From: Magnolia sinica
Lineage: Eukaryota > Streptophyta > Magnoliopsida > Magnoliales > Magnoliaceae
Length of the DNA stretch: 64,000 nt
Assembly: GCF_029962835.1 (NCBI RefSeq)
Contig: NC_080579.1
Span: 80,059,959 to 80,123,958 of the forward strand
Direction: 5' to 3'
Shown: positions 11,810-22,900 of the stretch, in pieces
Layout of the letters: each line of letters opens with the position of its first letter
Position numbering within the stretch: position 1 is the stretch's first letter
Translations under genes and position numbers: made by a program
The notes under the pieces: model-generated
Seen by the model: the letters and a program-made list of their open reading frames with translations, nothing else
The model's database searches: none
Told to the model about the DNA's origin: nothing

Positions 11810-12760
11810 CGACAATCGGCCTCGGCCATTGAAATCGGCCTCAACAATCGGAATCGACCTATACAATTGGCCTCGACAATCGGAATCGGCAAATCGGTCA
11901 CGACAATCAGGATCGATCGGAATCGGCAAATCGGTCACGATAATCGGGATCGATCGATAATTAGAGTCGGTAAATCGGTCACGTCAATCGGAATCAGCAA
12001 TCGGCTACGACAAGCAGGATCGATCGAAATCAAAATCGACAAATCGGTCACGATAATCGGGATCGATCAATAATCAGAATCGGTAAATCAGTCACGACAG
12101 TCGGGATCGATCGATAATCAGAGTCGGCAAATCGGTCACGACAAACGAGATCGGTCGATAATCAAAGCCGGCAAATCGGTCACGCCAATCGGAATCGGCA
12201 ATCGGCTACGGCAATCGGAATCGATCGATAATCAGAATCGGCAAATCGGTCACGACAATCGGGATCGATCGATAATCAGAGTCGGGAAATCGGTCACGAC
12301 AATCGGGATCGATCGAAAATCAGAGTCGGCAGATCGGTCACGACAATCGGGATCGATCGATAATCAAGTCGGCAAATCGGTCACGACAATCGAGATCGAT
12401 CGATAATCAGAATCGACAAATCGGGATCGATCGATAATCAGAATCGGCATATCGGTCACGACAATTAGGATCGATCGATAATCAAAGTCGGCAAATCGGT
12501 CACGACAATAGGGATCGATCAATAATCAGAATCGGCAAATCGGTCACGATAATCGGGATCGATCAATAATCAGAATCGGCGAATCGGTCACGACAATAGG
12601 GATCGATCAATAATCAGAATCGGCAAATCGGTCACGACAATCGGGATCGATCAATAATCAGAATTGGCAAATCGGTCACGATAATCGGGATCGATCAATA
12701 ATTAGAATCGGCAAATCGGTCACGATAATCGGTCATAACAATCGGAATCGGTAAGAATGA
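11810..12760. repeat. 44-bp tandem array (AATCGGTCACGACAATCGGG)
   Basis: About 20 copies of a 44-base unit: AATCGGTCACGACAATCGGG, then ATCGATCGATAATCAGAGTC, then GGCA. The copies are diverged by point changes and small deletions. The unit is unusually rich in CG dinucleotides and carries the self-complementary ATCGATCGAT. The same array is in the sister element at 21930-22720. Confidence 0.9.
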
Positions 12761-12839
12761 GCTTAACAAGGCTTAAGGGAAGGTCACGTGAGGATATTTA
12801 ACCATCATTGCCCATCAATGTGGACATCTAACCAACATT

Positions 12840-13520
12840 GCTCCCAAGGAGTGGCCCACATAAGGGATTCATACGCAACGTAACGGCCACACATACATCA
12901 CATCGGGCCTCGCCCATGGGCCTCAAATACATCGCAATGGGCCACAACCCATGGGCCTCGAATACACAATAGGTGGGCCCTACACATGGGTCTCATATGC
13001 ATCAAATGGGCCACGTATCTGGGTCTCGAATACATCAAATGGGCCTTGCCCATGGGCTTCAGATACATTCTAATGGGCCTCGAATACACCAAAATAAGCC
13101 ACAACCCATGGGCTTTAAATACACAATAGGTGGGCCTTGCACCTGGGCCTCAAATACATCATATGGGCCGCATCACATGGGCCTCAATACTGGGCCTCAT
13201 ATATTAAGTGGGCCTCGTTACATGGGCCTAACAATACAAACGGGTAGGCCCCGCCCACGGGCCAAAATACATCGTGATGGGCCGCACCATTGGGCCTCAT
13301 ATGCATCAAATGGGCCACGACTTATGGGCCGGAAATACATCTCATTGGGCTTTACCAAATGGGCTGGAAATACACAACAGGTGGGCCCTGCACATGGGCC
13401 TCAAATACATCACCATACATATCGCAATGGGCCGCATCTCATGGGCCTGTTCACATCAAGTGGGCCGTATATCAGGCCCCATATACATCACATTAGGCCA
13501 CCCAGCAAGTGGGCCTTGCA
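12840..13520. repeat. TGGGCC-rich degenerate tandem array
   Basis: Alternating blocks of ATGGGCC(T/G) and AAATACATCA repeat every 30-60 bases. Because of this the region is open for 200 codons at 12973-13575 with a low-complexity His/Gly/Met/Asn-rich product; I treat that as a by-product. A shorter version is in the sister element at 22830-23230. Confidence 0.8.
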
Positions 13521-13559
13521 CCTAACAAATGGGTCCCACCAGGTGAACCACCTGGACGT

Positions 13560-15290
13560 ACAACACATGCATTGAGAGGGCCGCACGGGCCAAGGAAAAT
13601 GGACAGATGGTGTGTTTAAAACACATACATCAGGGTGGGCCACGTCCAATGCTGCTGGACAGCCCGAACCCAATACATACATTAAGGCAGGGCAGGACAA
13701 CACTGTTCAAACAGTCCAGCACCGTCCAGATCATCTGGACGGTGTAGATGAAACAAATAAATCACAGTGGTCCTACAGAACTTGCTGATGACCTACAGCA
13801 GCTACACAGTTGGGTGGCCTACCAGCCAATCTGCTTCCCAGGTGGGCCCACACGTGTGGGACCAACGAGCTTGGGTGGACGGCTGGCATAAAACACGTAC
13901 ACCGTGGTGGCATCCCACCGTCCCAATCATGTGGACGGTGAGGATGAGACTCATGCATCACTGTGTAGTCCACACGTGTGGATTAAGTCGCCCACTCCAT
14001 TGCAGACTCCACCGTCCAGCTTATCTGGACGGTGAATATACAACGTATAAAAAGGGTGGTCCCACGTCCTTGCTCAAAGCGGACGGATGGTTTGGATTTA
14101 AACCAACATAAGGTGGCTACCCAAAGCTCCTGCCCGTCCCTGCAAATAGGAAGGACGGTTTGGTGGAAATCATCCATCATGGGTCCACGTGCTGCACCCA
14201 GCACGTCACCAAGGTGGGACCCACGTAGCTGGACGACGTGGGTGAAACAATACATCATGGTGGCGTCCGTTGCACCGCCCAAAACATGGCCCAGCATCGT
14301 CCAAACATTGTGGACGGTATGGATTAAACATATACTACATGGTGGTGTCCCACCATCTAAATGATGGAAGTTTGGGATAAAACTGGTACATCACACGTGG
14401 CTCTACATGCTGGACAGCATGTATGTACAACACATACATCAAGGAAGGGCCGCACAGATGGGCGGTGTGGATTAAACCCATACACTGCACACAGTAGCTG
14501 GGACCCATCGTCTGAATGGACGGTGTGGGAAAAACCCAACATTTCGTGGGGTCCATAAAGCTGGTGACGTCACTGAAGCTAAATGATTGGTTTGCACCAA
14601 CCAACCACGTCCAGATGAATGGACGGTTAGGATACGGCACATGTATCAGGCGGTACTACCATCCATGGGTTGGACGGTTTAGATTTATATACATCAAGGT
14701 GGGCTCCTCCAGCCAGCGTCCTGATGGACGGACACATACATCATTTGGTGGGCCCCACCCAGCTTGCTGCGTCAATACAGCAAGTGGCGCTGCGTCAGTA
14801 CAGATTACAGCGTACCTCGTGATGGGGCTCATAGAGCTTGCTGGTGTGCATCCAGCAGCCGCTGCTGCAGGGACCCACTGCCCATGTGGATGGCAGGATA
14901 CATGATACATATCATAAGGTTGTCTCCGCCCTCACACGTGTAGCAAGTGTGAGGTGGGTCCCACACCTAGAAAACGGATGGGCTGAGGGAATAAAATACG
15001 TAAATCATGGTGGATTCACCCACCACCGTCCAAACAGATGGACAGCGGGGATTAAAACACATACAATGTAATGGCCCACGTGCTGAGCAGCGCATCATCA
15101 AGGTGGGCCCCACGTCCCATGCATGGATAGGGTGGATAACATATAAACATCAAGGTGCAACCCACGTGGATGGGTCCACCGTCAGATGGACAATGTTGAT
15201 AAAACCCATACATCAAGGTTGGCCTTACCCAGCACGTTCAGATGGGCGGCTGGATGACATGAGTTAACTGATCAGGTGGGCCACATCATT
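13560..15290. repeat. Array of GGACGGT palindromic units
   Basis: Units of about 60-100 bases each contain CCGTCCA..TGGACGGT, then a stretch like GGATTAAAACACATACATCA, then GGTGGGCCCCAC, often with CACGTG. Examples of the palindrome are at 13723-13742 and 14012-14033. The equivalent array in the sister element is 23560-24950. The open frames of 100-130 codons here lie in repeat sequence and on both strands. Confidence 0.85.
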
Positions 15291-15299
15291 TCAACAAAA

Positions 15300-15345
15300 A
15301 AAAGGAGAGAAAGAGAGAGATAGAGAGAGAGAGAGATCGAAGTAA
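15300..15345. repeat. Purine-rich (GA)n tract
   Basis: An A-run followed by GAGAGAAAGAGAGAGATAGAG lies inside the long LTR. Its counterpart in the sister element is at 24990-25025. It lies outside the leader that I infer on the minus strand. Confidence 0.7.
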
Positions 15346-16095
15346 CGAAGGGACCCCGCCACTACAGGCCCCTCATGATATCAGTCATACATCAAGATGG
15401 GTCCCACCAAAAGTGGGCCCTTAAATCACAAATCAAGACATAAGCTTACCCACCTTTGATCTCCCTTTCCTTCTTCCGCCAATGCATGTTAGAGCTCCAA
15501 AGGTACAATTTCAACGGTTGGGATCAATTTTGGAGGGTGGGATTGAGTGGTAGGGAGTGGGCCACACCTAATTCTCTCATGGAAGCCATGGACGTTGGAG
15601 TTGCTTGGGAGAATGAGAGAGAAAATGAGAAGAGAGAGGTGATGTAGAGAGAGAGGGGAATGGGGTGTGATGGGTGAGAGATGGGTGATGGGTGATGGAT
15701 GTGTACTTGATTGTAAGGGAGGGTTGACTTTATGTAAGAGAGGGATGGGTGTTAGTACTTGACATGATGTGATATGGTACTTGATTGATTGATGGATTGA
15801 GGTGACATGTTGTAGGGATTCTCTCGGGTTTTGCAACGCGCGGCGTTTTCCTTGCACCGAACGCTGGCCCACATCTCCTGACCAGGGTATCGCCTTGGCG
15901 CGCGAGTCGCGGCATCGGAACCACGGCGACAGCGCGGTCGCTAAGGTATCAGTCTCGGGTTGAGTCGACTTGGGTTGACGGCATGTGAATTAGGGTTGCA
16001 CGCAAATACCGGTTAATGGTCGAAGGTTGTCGGAATTCGACCGGGAAGACCGCGGAAGTCTATGGAACAGTACGGTCTAGGATACGGGGCTTACA

Positions 16096-16730
16096 ATCGT
16101 GATGGAAGAAAGCGTCTCATCCATGGCCATGATGAGATGGGCGCCTTATTCTATCAGGCACATGAGAGTTGCGATTACTCCCACCATGCAGAAGCACTAT
16201 ATTTAAATTTAAACGCTACTAATTTCACATTTTTATGCTTTAACATATCCATGCAATCAAAGTATCGTTCTACTTTAGCTAGCCAGTCGAGAAAATCTTC
16301 TACGCGTAATAAACAGTTAAAACTAGGAAGTTCAGCCTTACCTCGATAGTCTCTTTCAGCACGATTTAGATGATCGCCTCCATAGATTGGTTGTTGGGCA
16401 AAGCCTTCATTAAGATTTTCGTCGCTAGAACTCGAATCATCTGGTGTAGCCCTACAATTTACCACTAGTGATGCTCTACGGAAATTGAGATTGTGACGTA
16501 CAGCAACCACAGGCGATGAAGCATCGCCTAGGACTTGGGGCGGAAGTAACGCGTCGGCGAGATAGTCAAGAGTTGCCTGCAGTCCTTGCATGGTCAACTG
16601 AACTCTCCCGATGGAAAGCTTCCATTCTTTTTGAAAGATAACAAATCCATGTATTACCGCCCACAGGATTTTGGTTCATACGTTCGTTGTTTGTTATCGG
16701 CCCGAGGGAAATCCTCAATCTAATACCAAT
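16096..16730 (-). pseudogene. Gypsy gag remnant, N-terminal half, and primer-binding site
   Basis: Minus-strand frame 16175-16597 encodes the start of a Ty3/gypsy gag: LQATLDYLADALL, then an acidic linker (DDSSSSDENLNE), then the capsid motif VEDFLDWLAKVERYFDCMD, ending at SASAWWE where a stop replaces the next residue. 16721-16730 and just before hold a decayed initiator tRNA-Met primer-binding site (minus strand ATTGGTATTAGATTGAG). The gag continues, after the inserted element, at 9940-9274. Confidence 0.85.
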
Positions 16731-17439
16731 TGACACAGGGATGGACGTGATAAGGTTGATCACCATCTTCCTCAAGGATAACTACTCTGAATCCACAAAA
16801 CTTCTCTGGACTCCTCACAGAGACTTCTCAAATCCACAAGGAAAATAACAAGAAAACAGAAAATAAATTCTATAAAATTTGACATTGATTAATGAATAAA
16901 ATAAACAAGTTCACAACCCTTTAAATAGGGATACTAAGCAACAGAAGAAATTTCAAAAACAAACTACAACTAAAGCTTCTAGAATTCGCAACTTACTATA
17001 AATAGTATCTTACTAATTATAGACGATCGTGATGTCTACTAGTGTGCAAGGTTTTTGGCCAAAAATAGTAAGTGTCCTATTTGGCTTACCATGCTGTTCT
17101 CCTAATTATTCTAAGCACTTTTTACGTTGGGCGCAACTCTTAAAGCCCAACGAAAGAAGAGTTATAATTAAACTAAAACTTATTATTTATAATAAAAACG
17201 AAATTAAAAGAGGCAAACGACCTTCGATCTGATGGTATTTTGCAAATTCGGCGTGCGCAACCCAATGTAGCGGGATTGGGTGGCTAAAGTAGCTCGTGCT
17301 ATCCCAAAATCATATATGGTACGTCGAATAACTCATTTCGGATTGCGAGATACGCCCGATTTAAAGTCCTAACGGTCCGGATCACGTCCGCTTGCAATTA
17401 GGCTTCTTTTAATCCATCTTGGCCATGAAACTGTCCACA
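16731..17439 (-). mobile_element. 5' LTR of gypsy element (copy 2)
   Basis: It begins TGACACAGGG and ends TGTCCACA. It is homologous to the LTR at 1755-2397 over its whole length and has an extra stretch near 17020-17090. It sits right after the primer-binding site in minus orientation. There is no partner 3' LTR in the window. Confidence 0.8.
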
Positions 17440-17908
17440 ACCGACTTTACATAAGCCCACAATGAGAAAAGGCCAAAGCGGGCTGATACGATGGAGGACC
17501 CACTTTAAAAGTGAGGCTACACGATGGATAATCCACATCACAGGTAGGCTACAAGTGATGGGTAGTAGACATTGAAGCTAGGCCACACAAGATGGATGAA
17601 TCATATTGAGGTGGGCCCACATATGGATGGTCCACATCAAAGGTCAGCCCCTAATGATAAACGACCTACATCCAAGGTGAGCCCCACATGAAAGGCAATC
17701 CACATCAAAGGTCGACCCCTAATGATTAACAACCCACATCCAAGGTGAGCCCTACATAAAAGGCAATCCACATCAAACATGAGTTCCATATGATGAGCAA
17801 TTAATAATGGTGGGTCCCAATGATGGATGATCCACATCAAAGTGGGCCCCACGTGATGGACAGTCCACATCAAAGGTCCACCTAATGATGAGCAGCCTAT
17901 ATCTTAAG
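17440..17908. repeat. Degenerate minisatellite, left part
   Basis: Units of about 60 bases carry GATGGATGATCCACATCAAAG, then GGTGGGCCCCAC or GGTCAGCCCCTAATGATGA. The same type of repeat resumes at 27074, so this array was split by the LTR at 17909-27073. Confidence 0.75.
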
Positions 17909-18941
17909 TTTAACGTCCTGGATTTTCGCTATTTTGAATTTTCAAAACCTTTGAAAATTTTCATTATGATTAATTTATGTTGTCACTTACTGACCATTAA
18001 CACTCGATGTTAGCTTATACGCGGATGGTACCAATAAAGAACTGCACAAATCTAATCAATCAACCGTTAAAAGCCAACGAATCTCATCAATCATTTAAAC
18101 ACCGAGTTTAGCCATATGATTTGTTCACATGGGACCCAAATCTAGCTAACCTATCACTGACTAATCAAGGTAATGGCAACTAAATGAAAACCCACCTAAA
18201 GTCGAGATAACTATGGGTTGGATCTTAATTAACAAACCAAAATGAGCTAATATCCTTTTAGCCTAAGAACTGACGGTTTAGAGTGATTATAATATCGTCA
18301 TTTCTACTGGTTGCGAATAGGTCATACTATAAACTTAGTTAATCCAAACCCTCATAATTGCACACAAGAAATCTTGATATCTAATTCATTTCAAAAATGT
18401 CTCAATTTTCCAAACAAGCTCTAGACCGCTCGTTAATGGGCCACTAGTTCCGAAACTCTAAAATAATGTCCGTCTCACTTGACTTGACGTCCATCACGGG
18501 TGGAGAATTAAGATAGTATCCAGAACTGCGCAACTTCGGCCAAAGGTTGAGTGCTTGAAATGCGCAAATACCCTAGGTTGAAGCCTGAAACTTAAGTGAA
18601 ACAAGTCCATTTGTTCTTTCACAAAGTTGTAGCTTTCGGACCGTCAATTCATGTCCCAAGTCAGGGTACCAACTAAAGATATTTCCCCATATATATTCAT
18701 ATAATCGCGGCCCTGATCGACCATTGGTGATCATTAAACAGACTTTTGATCATACCCGTCGATCAGCGCATCCAAATGGCAAGCCGATCATATTCGTATG
18801 TAGATCATCATTAGGGCTAACCATCCTACGGTGTATATCGACATGTACACCTCGTAATGGGCCCTAAAGGTTAGAAATACTCTCATATGACTAGTATAAT
18901 GAAAACTTAGCCCTTGAGGCCATTTGCATAACTTCTGAAAC

Positions 18942-18948
18942 TATATAA
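18942..18948 (+). promoter_or_regulatory. TATA box of LTR D
   Basis: TATATAAGG is followed by a leader that runs through a (GA)n and (AAG)n tract at 19000-19065 to a splice-donor-like GGGAG|GTAATA at 19178. TATA boxes are also placed similarly in LTRs A, B and C. Confidence 0.6.
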
Positions 18949-18997
18949 GGGCCTCAATTGGGCACCCCATCTATCCATACGAATTTACATTTTTCAA

Positions 18998-18999
<2 letters not shown>

Positions 19000-19047
<48 letters not shown>

Positions 19048-19065
19048 AGAAGAAGAAGAAGAAGA
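19000..19065. repeat. (GA)n/(AAG)n microsatellite
   Basis: About 20 GA dinucleotides followed by AAG triplets. It lies in the presumed transcribed leader of LTR D. The open frames across it are low-complexity by-products. Confidence 0.95.
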
Positions 19066-19984
19066 GTGAGAGTAGGAGTTGGGAGTTTATGGTACTTTCC
19101 TTCATTAGTTTCTTCCAATCAAAGCCCTGACATCGATCGTTTTCCTCCGCTGAATCCACCACACTCGCAATTGGGAGGTAATAAACAAATCCTACTTTTC
19201 AATTAGGTTTTTTTTATGATGAATTGCATAAATCTCACACATTTCTTAGTATGTGTATAGGAATTTGTGATTTTTTTTTTCCAAATTCATAACCCTAGGA
19301 GCTCAAAATCGAATATTCCTTCTTAATAGTGCGGACCATTATTTCTAGGTTTCCATTTATCGACCCTTGAGGGTCACAGTTAATAATTTTATTATTTGCA
19401 GATAAGTTGGAGTATGCTAATATGTTCACACATTGATTTGATTACAACACATGTTATTACTTGGTTATGAATGCCTATATATTTGATAGAATGCCTAAGT
19501 GAATGAATGTGTTATTTTGTTGATGCTCACATGTTTGATGGAATGCATAGGTGAATGTTTGGTTTTTATTAATGCTCACACGTTTGATGAAATGCCTAAG
19601 TGATGGTGTTGTGTTATTATTGCTCACATGTTCGACGAAATGCATAGGTAGTTATGTTGTTAAATCTAGGTTTCATATAAAATCTTAATGTGATTTCCTA
19701 ATGAATTGTTAACTCTTAGTGGTGTTTAGAATTACTTAGGATATTAGGTTAATCAATAAATCGCCCAAACCGAGGGGTGGCCCAAGTTAAGGCAACCACC
19801 CTAAGCTTGTTCAATCGATCCGAGTTGAACATGTACGACCGACAGTAGCTGGACTACACGATATACTTGCACCCAATGTTGGTTGCATCGTGGTTCTCCC
19901 AGGTCAATCAAATTAGCCCAATAGCCGACTGATCATATATGTTCACAATGTATGACACGACTAAATGGAATCTATGATACCATG

Positions 19985-22900
19985 TGTCACGCCCCAAACC
20001 CGGAAATCGGATTTACATGAATCACGATCGCCGAACCTGGTGCTGACAGCCTCCGTAGTACCCCATTCTCAGCTCCCAGCATTCGTATGCCAGGTTCTGA
20101 TCCTGGGATTTTACAAGGAAAATTTTTCAACGTACATTTGTCTCATAAGAAGCATAACCACAAGTATACCCAAATCATAAAGGCAACATCATCATCACAT
20201 ATCCACTAATATAATCATTTGAATACAATGCTAAAAGGGAAATACATATATTGAAAATTTAAGCTCCAGAAGACCACTGCTCGCTCCAGGATCAACACTG
20301 CTGCAACCTAATATCACCTGCACGCATCTATCGTGCATAAGCTTATAGAAAGCTTAGAGGGTGGTGTAAGTGTAGGCATAAGGTAAGTGCCAAGTGTGCA
20401 ATACGATACCATAAATCAGACAATGGAATAAATAAAAATACTGACAAGATACGATATCAGAGTAATGCGAAAACCTACTAATAGGGCCATAAATACCATC
20501 AACCTTATCCAGACTATACGATGCAGAAATATAATAAAAACAATATCATATACTGATGAAGCAATGCAGATCAGCTATGCAATGCGAAGACAACAAGCCA
20601 AATATCAAATGCCGATGATGCAAATGCAATATGCAAATCCTGATGAGTCCACGAATACTGCCAGTCGTATCTAGGCCATATAAATGCATAAACATAGTAA
20701 CCCCAAATACCATATATTGCGAATGTAATGCGATATGCGGTGCGAATGGAATGACCATGCTGGAGTGTGAAGTCGGGATGATAGTACGTAGTATCGCAGA
20801 CTACGGGGTCTACCACAAGGGACTTATATCCAAACCAGTCCCATACCTAAATTTGGATAGTCAGACTCAATGTGATAAACTCCTAATCTCAGGTTAGTCG
20901 CGCGCCCAACCGAAATCCTGGCCATGCGAAGGTACACGTAACAAATAGTTACACACCACCAGCCCGAGTGAATAGTGAAGGAATGAATGAATGAATATGC
21001 AATTCCGGCTCAATAAGTCCACATATCAAGATCATACATCTGAAATCACCGCGGTCTATTACACTCCAAACTAGATTGCCGCCATCACGCGCAACAAGGT
21101 GAGTGGAAGAGACCTACTATCCTCCTTGTCGGCTCGTCGATAGCGGACTCATTCCTCGAGCTGGTCAGACTCAGCCTAGCATTGCCCCCTCCTCTCGGGC
21201 AGGTAAGGCCGTACCCCCTTCCAACCGACCACGACACAGTGAGAGACGCGGCCTAATGGTATGCGGCCCTCATGCGCTCATACATCCACTCGGTCTAGAC
21301 GTTGGAGCAACCTCTGGAACCAAGAGGGTTTAGGGACTTTCACCCAAGGATATCTATAGCACCCCATGTAGAACAGATTTTCGGTGTCCCATCTGACCAT
21401 CCACGAAATACCTGTGGAGGCTACGACCCTGATGTCGTTAGGGCGTACAGTAATCACAACACACAATGCAAGATGCATGAGTCATACAAACCAGTCATGC
21501 ATCAATCCTGCACATACCATGTACTCATGTGAGACAATCTCCTCCTATCCGGGAGTCTCATAACAACATGCCCAATGTCATATGCAATGGTCAATCACAT
21601 CTCATAACAAACATGCAGATGACGCGTATGGGCATGTATCGTGATGCAATGCTGTCACATACTCATAATCGGTATCAATAACTGGCACCGACAATTAGCA
21701 TCAACAATCAGCCTGGACAATGTGAAAATTTAATCAACATTACCCCCAAGGAATGGCCCACATAGAGCCTCACATATAATGGACTCATGCCTCACAAAGG
21801 GACTGATATACAATGCCATGGGCCTCACTCAAGAGCTTAATACACATCACAATTGGCCTTTCACATGGGCCTAACATACATCACAATGGGCTCCATCGCC
21901 TGACCCTTAATGCATCACTGGCTCGAAGACTCGAAATCGGCTCGAACTGATCGACAATCGAAATCGAATCGGCTTCGACAATCGGCATCAGAATCGGCGT
22001 CGATAATCGAAATCGGCCATATAATCGGCTCGTACGAATCAAATCGGCCCGATCGATCGATAAATCGAGATCGCAAATCGAGATCCACACAATCGGATCA
22101 ATCGATAATCGAGAATCGCAGAATCGATCGCATAATCGGGATCGAAATTGAATCAATCGTAATCAGAGTCGGCAATTCGGTCATGACAATGGGATCAATC
22201 GATAATTAGAATCGACAAATCGGTCACGAAGATCGGGATTTATCGATAATCAGAGTCGGCAAATCAGTCACGACAATCGGATCGATGGATAATCAGAATC
22301 GGTAAATCGGTCACGATAATCGAATCAATCGATAATCAGAATCAGCAAATCGGCCACGACAATCGGGATTGATCGATAATCAGAGTCGGCAAATCGGTCA
22401 CGACAATCAGATCGATGGATAATCAGAATTGGCAAATCGGTCACAACAATCGGATCAATCGATAATCAGAATCGGCAAATCGGCCACGACAATTGGATCG
22501 GTCGATAATCAGGAACGGTAAATCAGTCACGACAATCAGGATCGATCGATAATCAGAGTCGGTAAATCGGTCACAACAATCGGATCAATCGATAATCAGA
22601 ATCGGCAAATCGGCTACGACAATTGAATCGGTCGATAATCAGAAATGGTAAATCGGTCACGACAATCAGGATCGATCGATAATCAGAGTCGGTAAATCGA
22701 TCACGACAATCGGAATCGAACAAGGCCTGAGGAAAGGTCGCAACGTGGACATTAAACCATCATCACCTAACAATGTGGACATCTAACTAACATTGCTCTC
22801 AAGGAGCGGTCTTTATAGCGCCAACATATAGTGGGCCCATGGCCTCACATAAGGGCCTAATACACATCATCATGAGCCTCGCTTGTGGGGCATATACACA

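Larger units (their letters stand above)
9941..16095 (-). mobile_element. 6.15-kb TG...CA element (long solo LTR, copy E1)
   Basis: It starts TGTCACGCCCCAAAC and ends GGGGCTTACA. It is flanked by the 5-bp duplication ATCGT (9936-9940 and 16096-16100). Removing it plus one ATCGT restores a continuous gag frame across the junction. There is no second LTR and no gag/pol inside, so it is best read as a solo LTR of a large retrotransposon; a non-autonomous element is the alternative. It contains three satellite-like arrays (11810-12760, 12840-13520, 13560-15290). Minus orientation is inferred from end similarity to the other LTRs. Its sister is 19985-25703. Confidence 0.78.

Noticed and set aside
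11810-12760. Regular repeats that could suggest a CRISPR-like array
   Set aside because: Units are contiguous and diverged, without unique spacers, and the host is a plant nuclear genome.
12973-13575. 200-codon open frame with repeated MGP/HQMG-like peptide
   Set aside because: It follows the TGGGCC tandem array. Neighbouring frames are open too, the sister element does not keep the frame, and there is no promoter or splice evidence.
18958-19206. Arg/Glu-rich open frame
   Set aside because: Translation of a (GA)n/(AAG)n microsatellite in the leader of LTR D.
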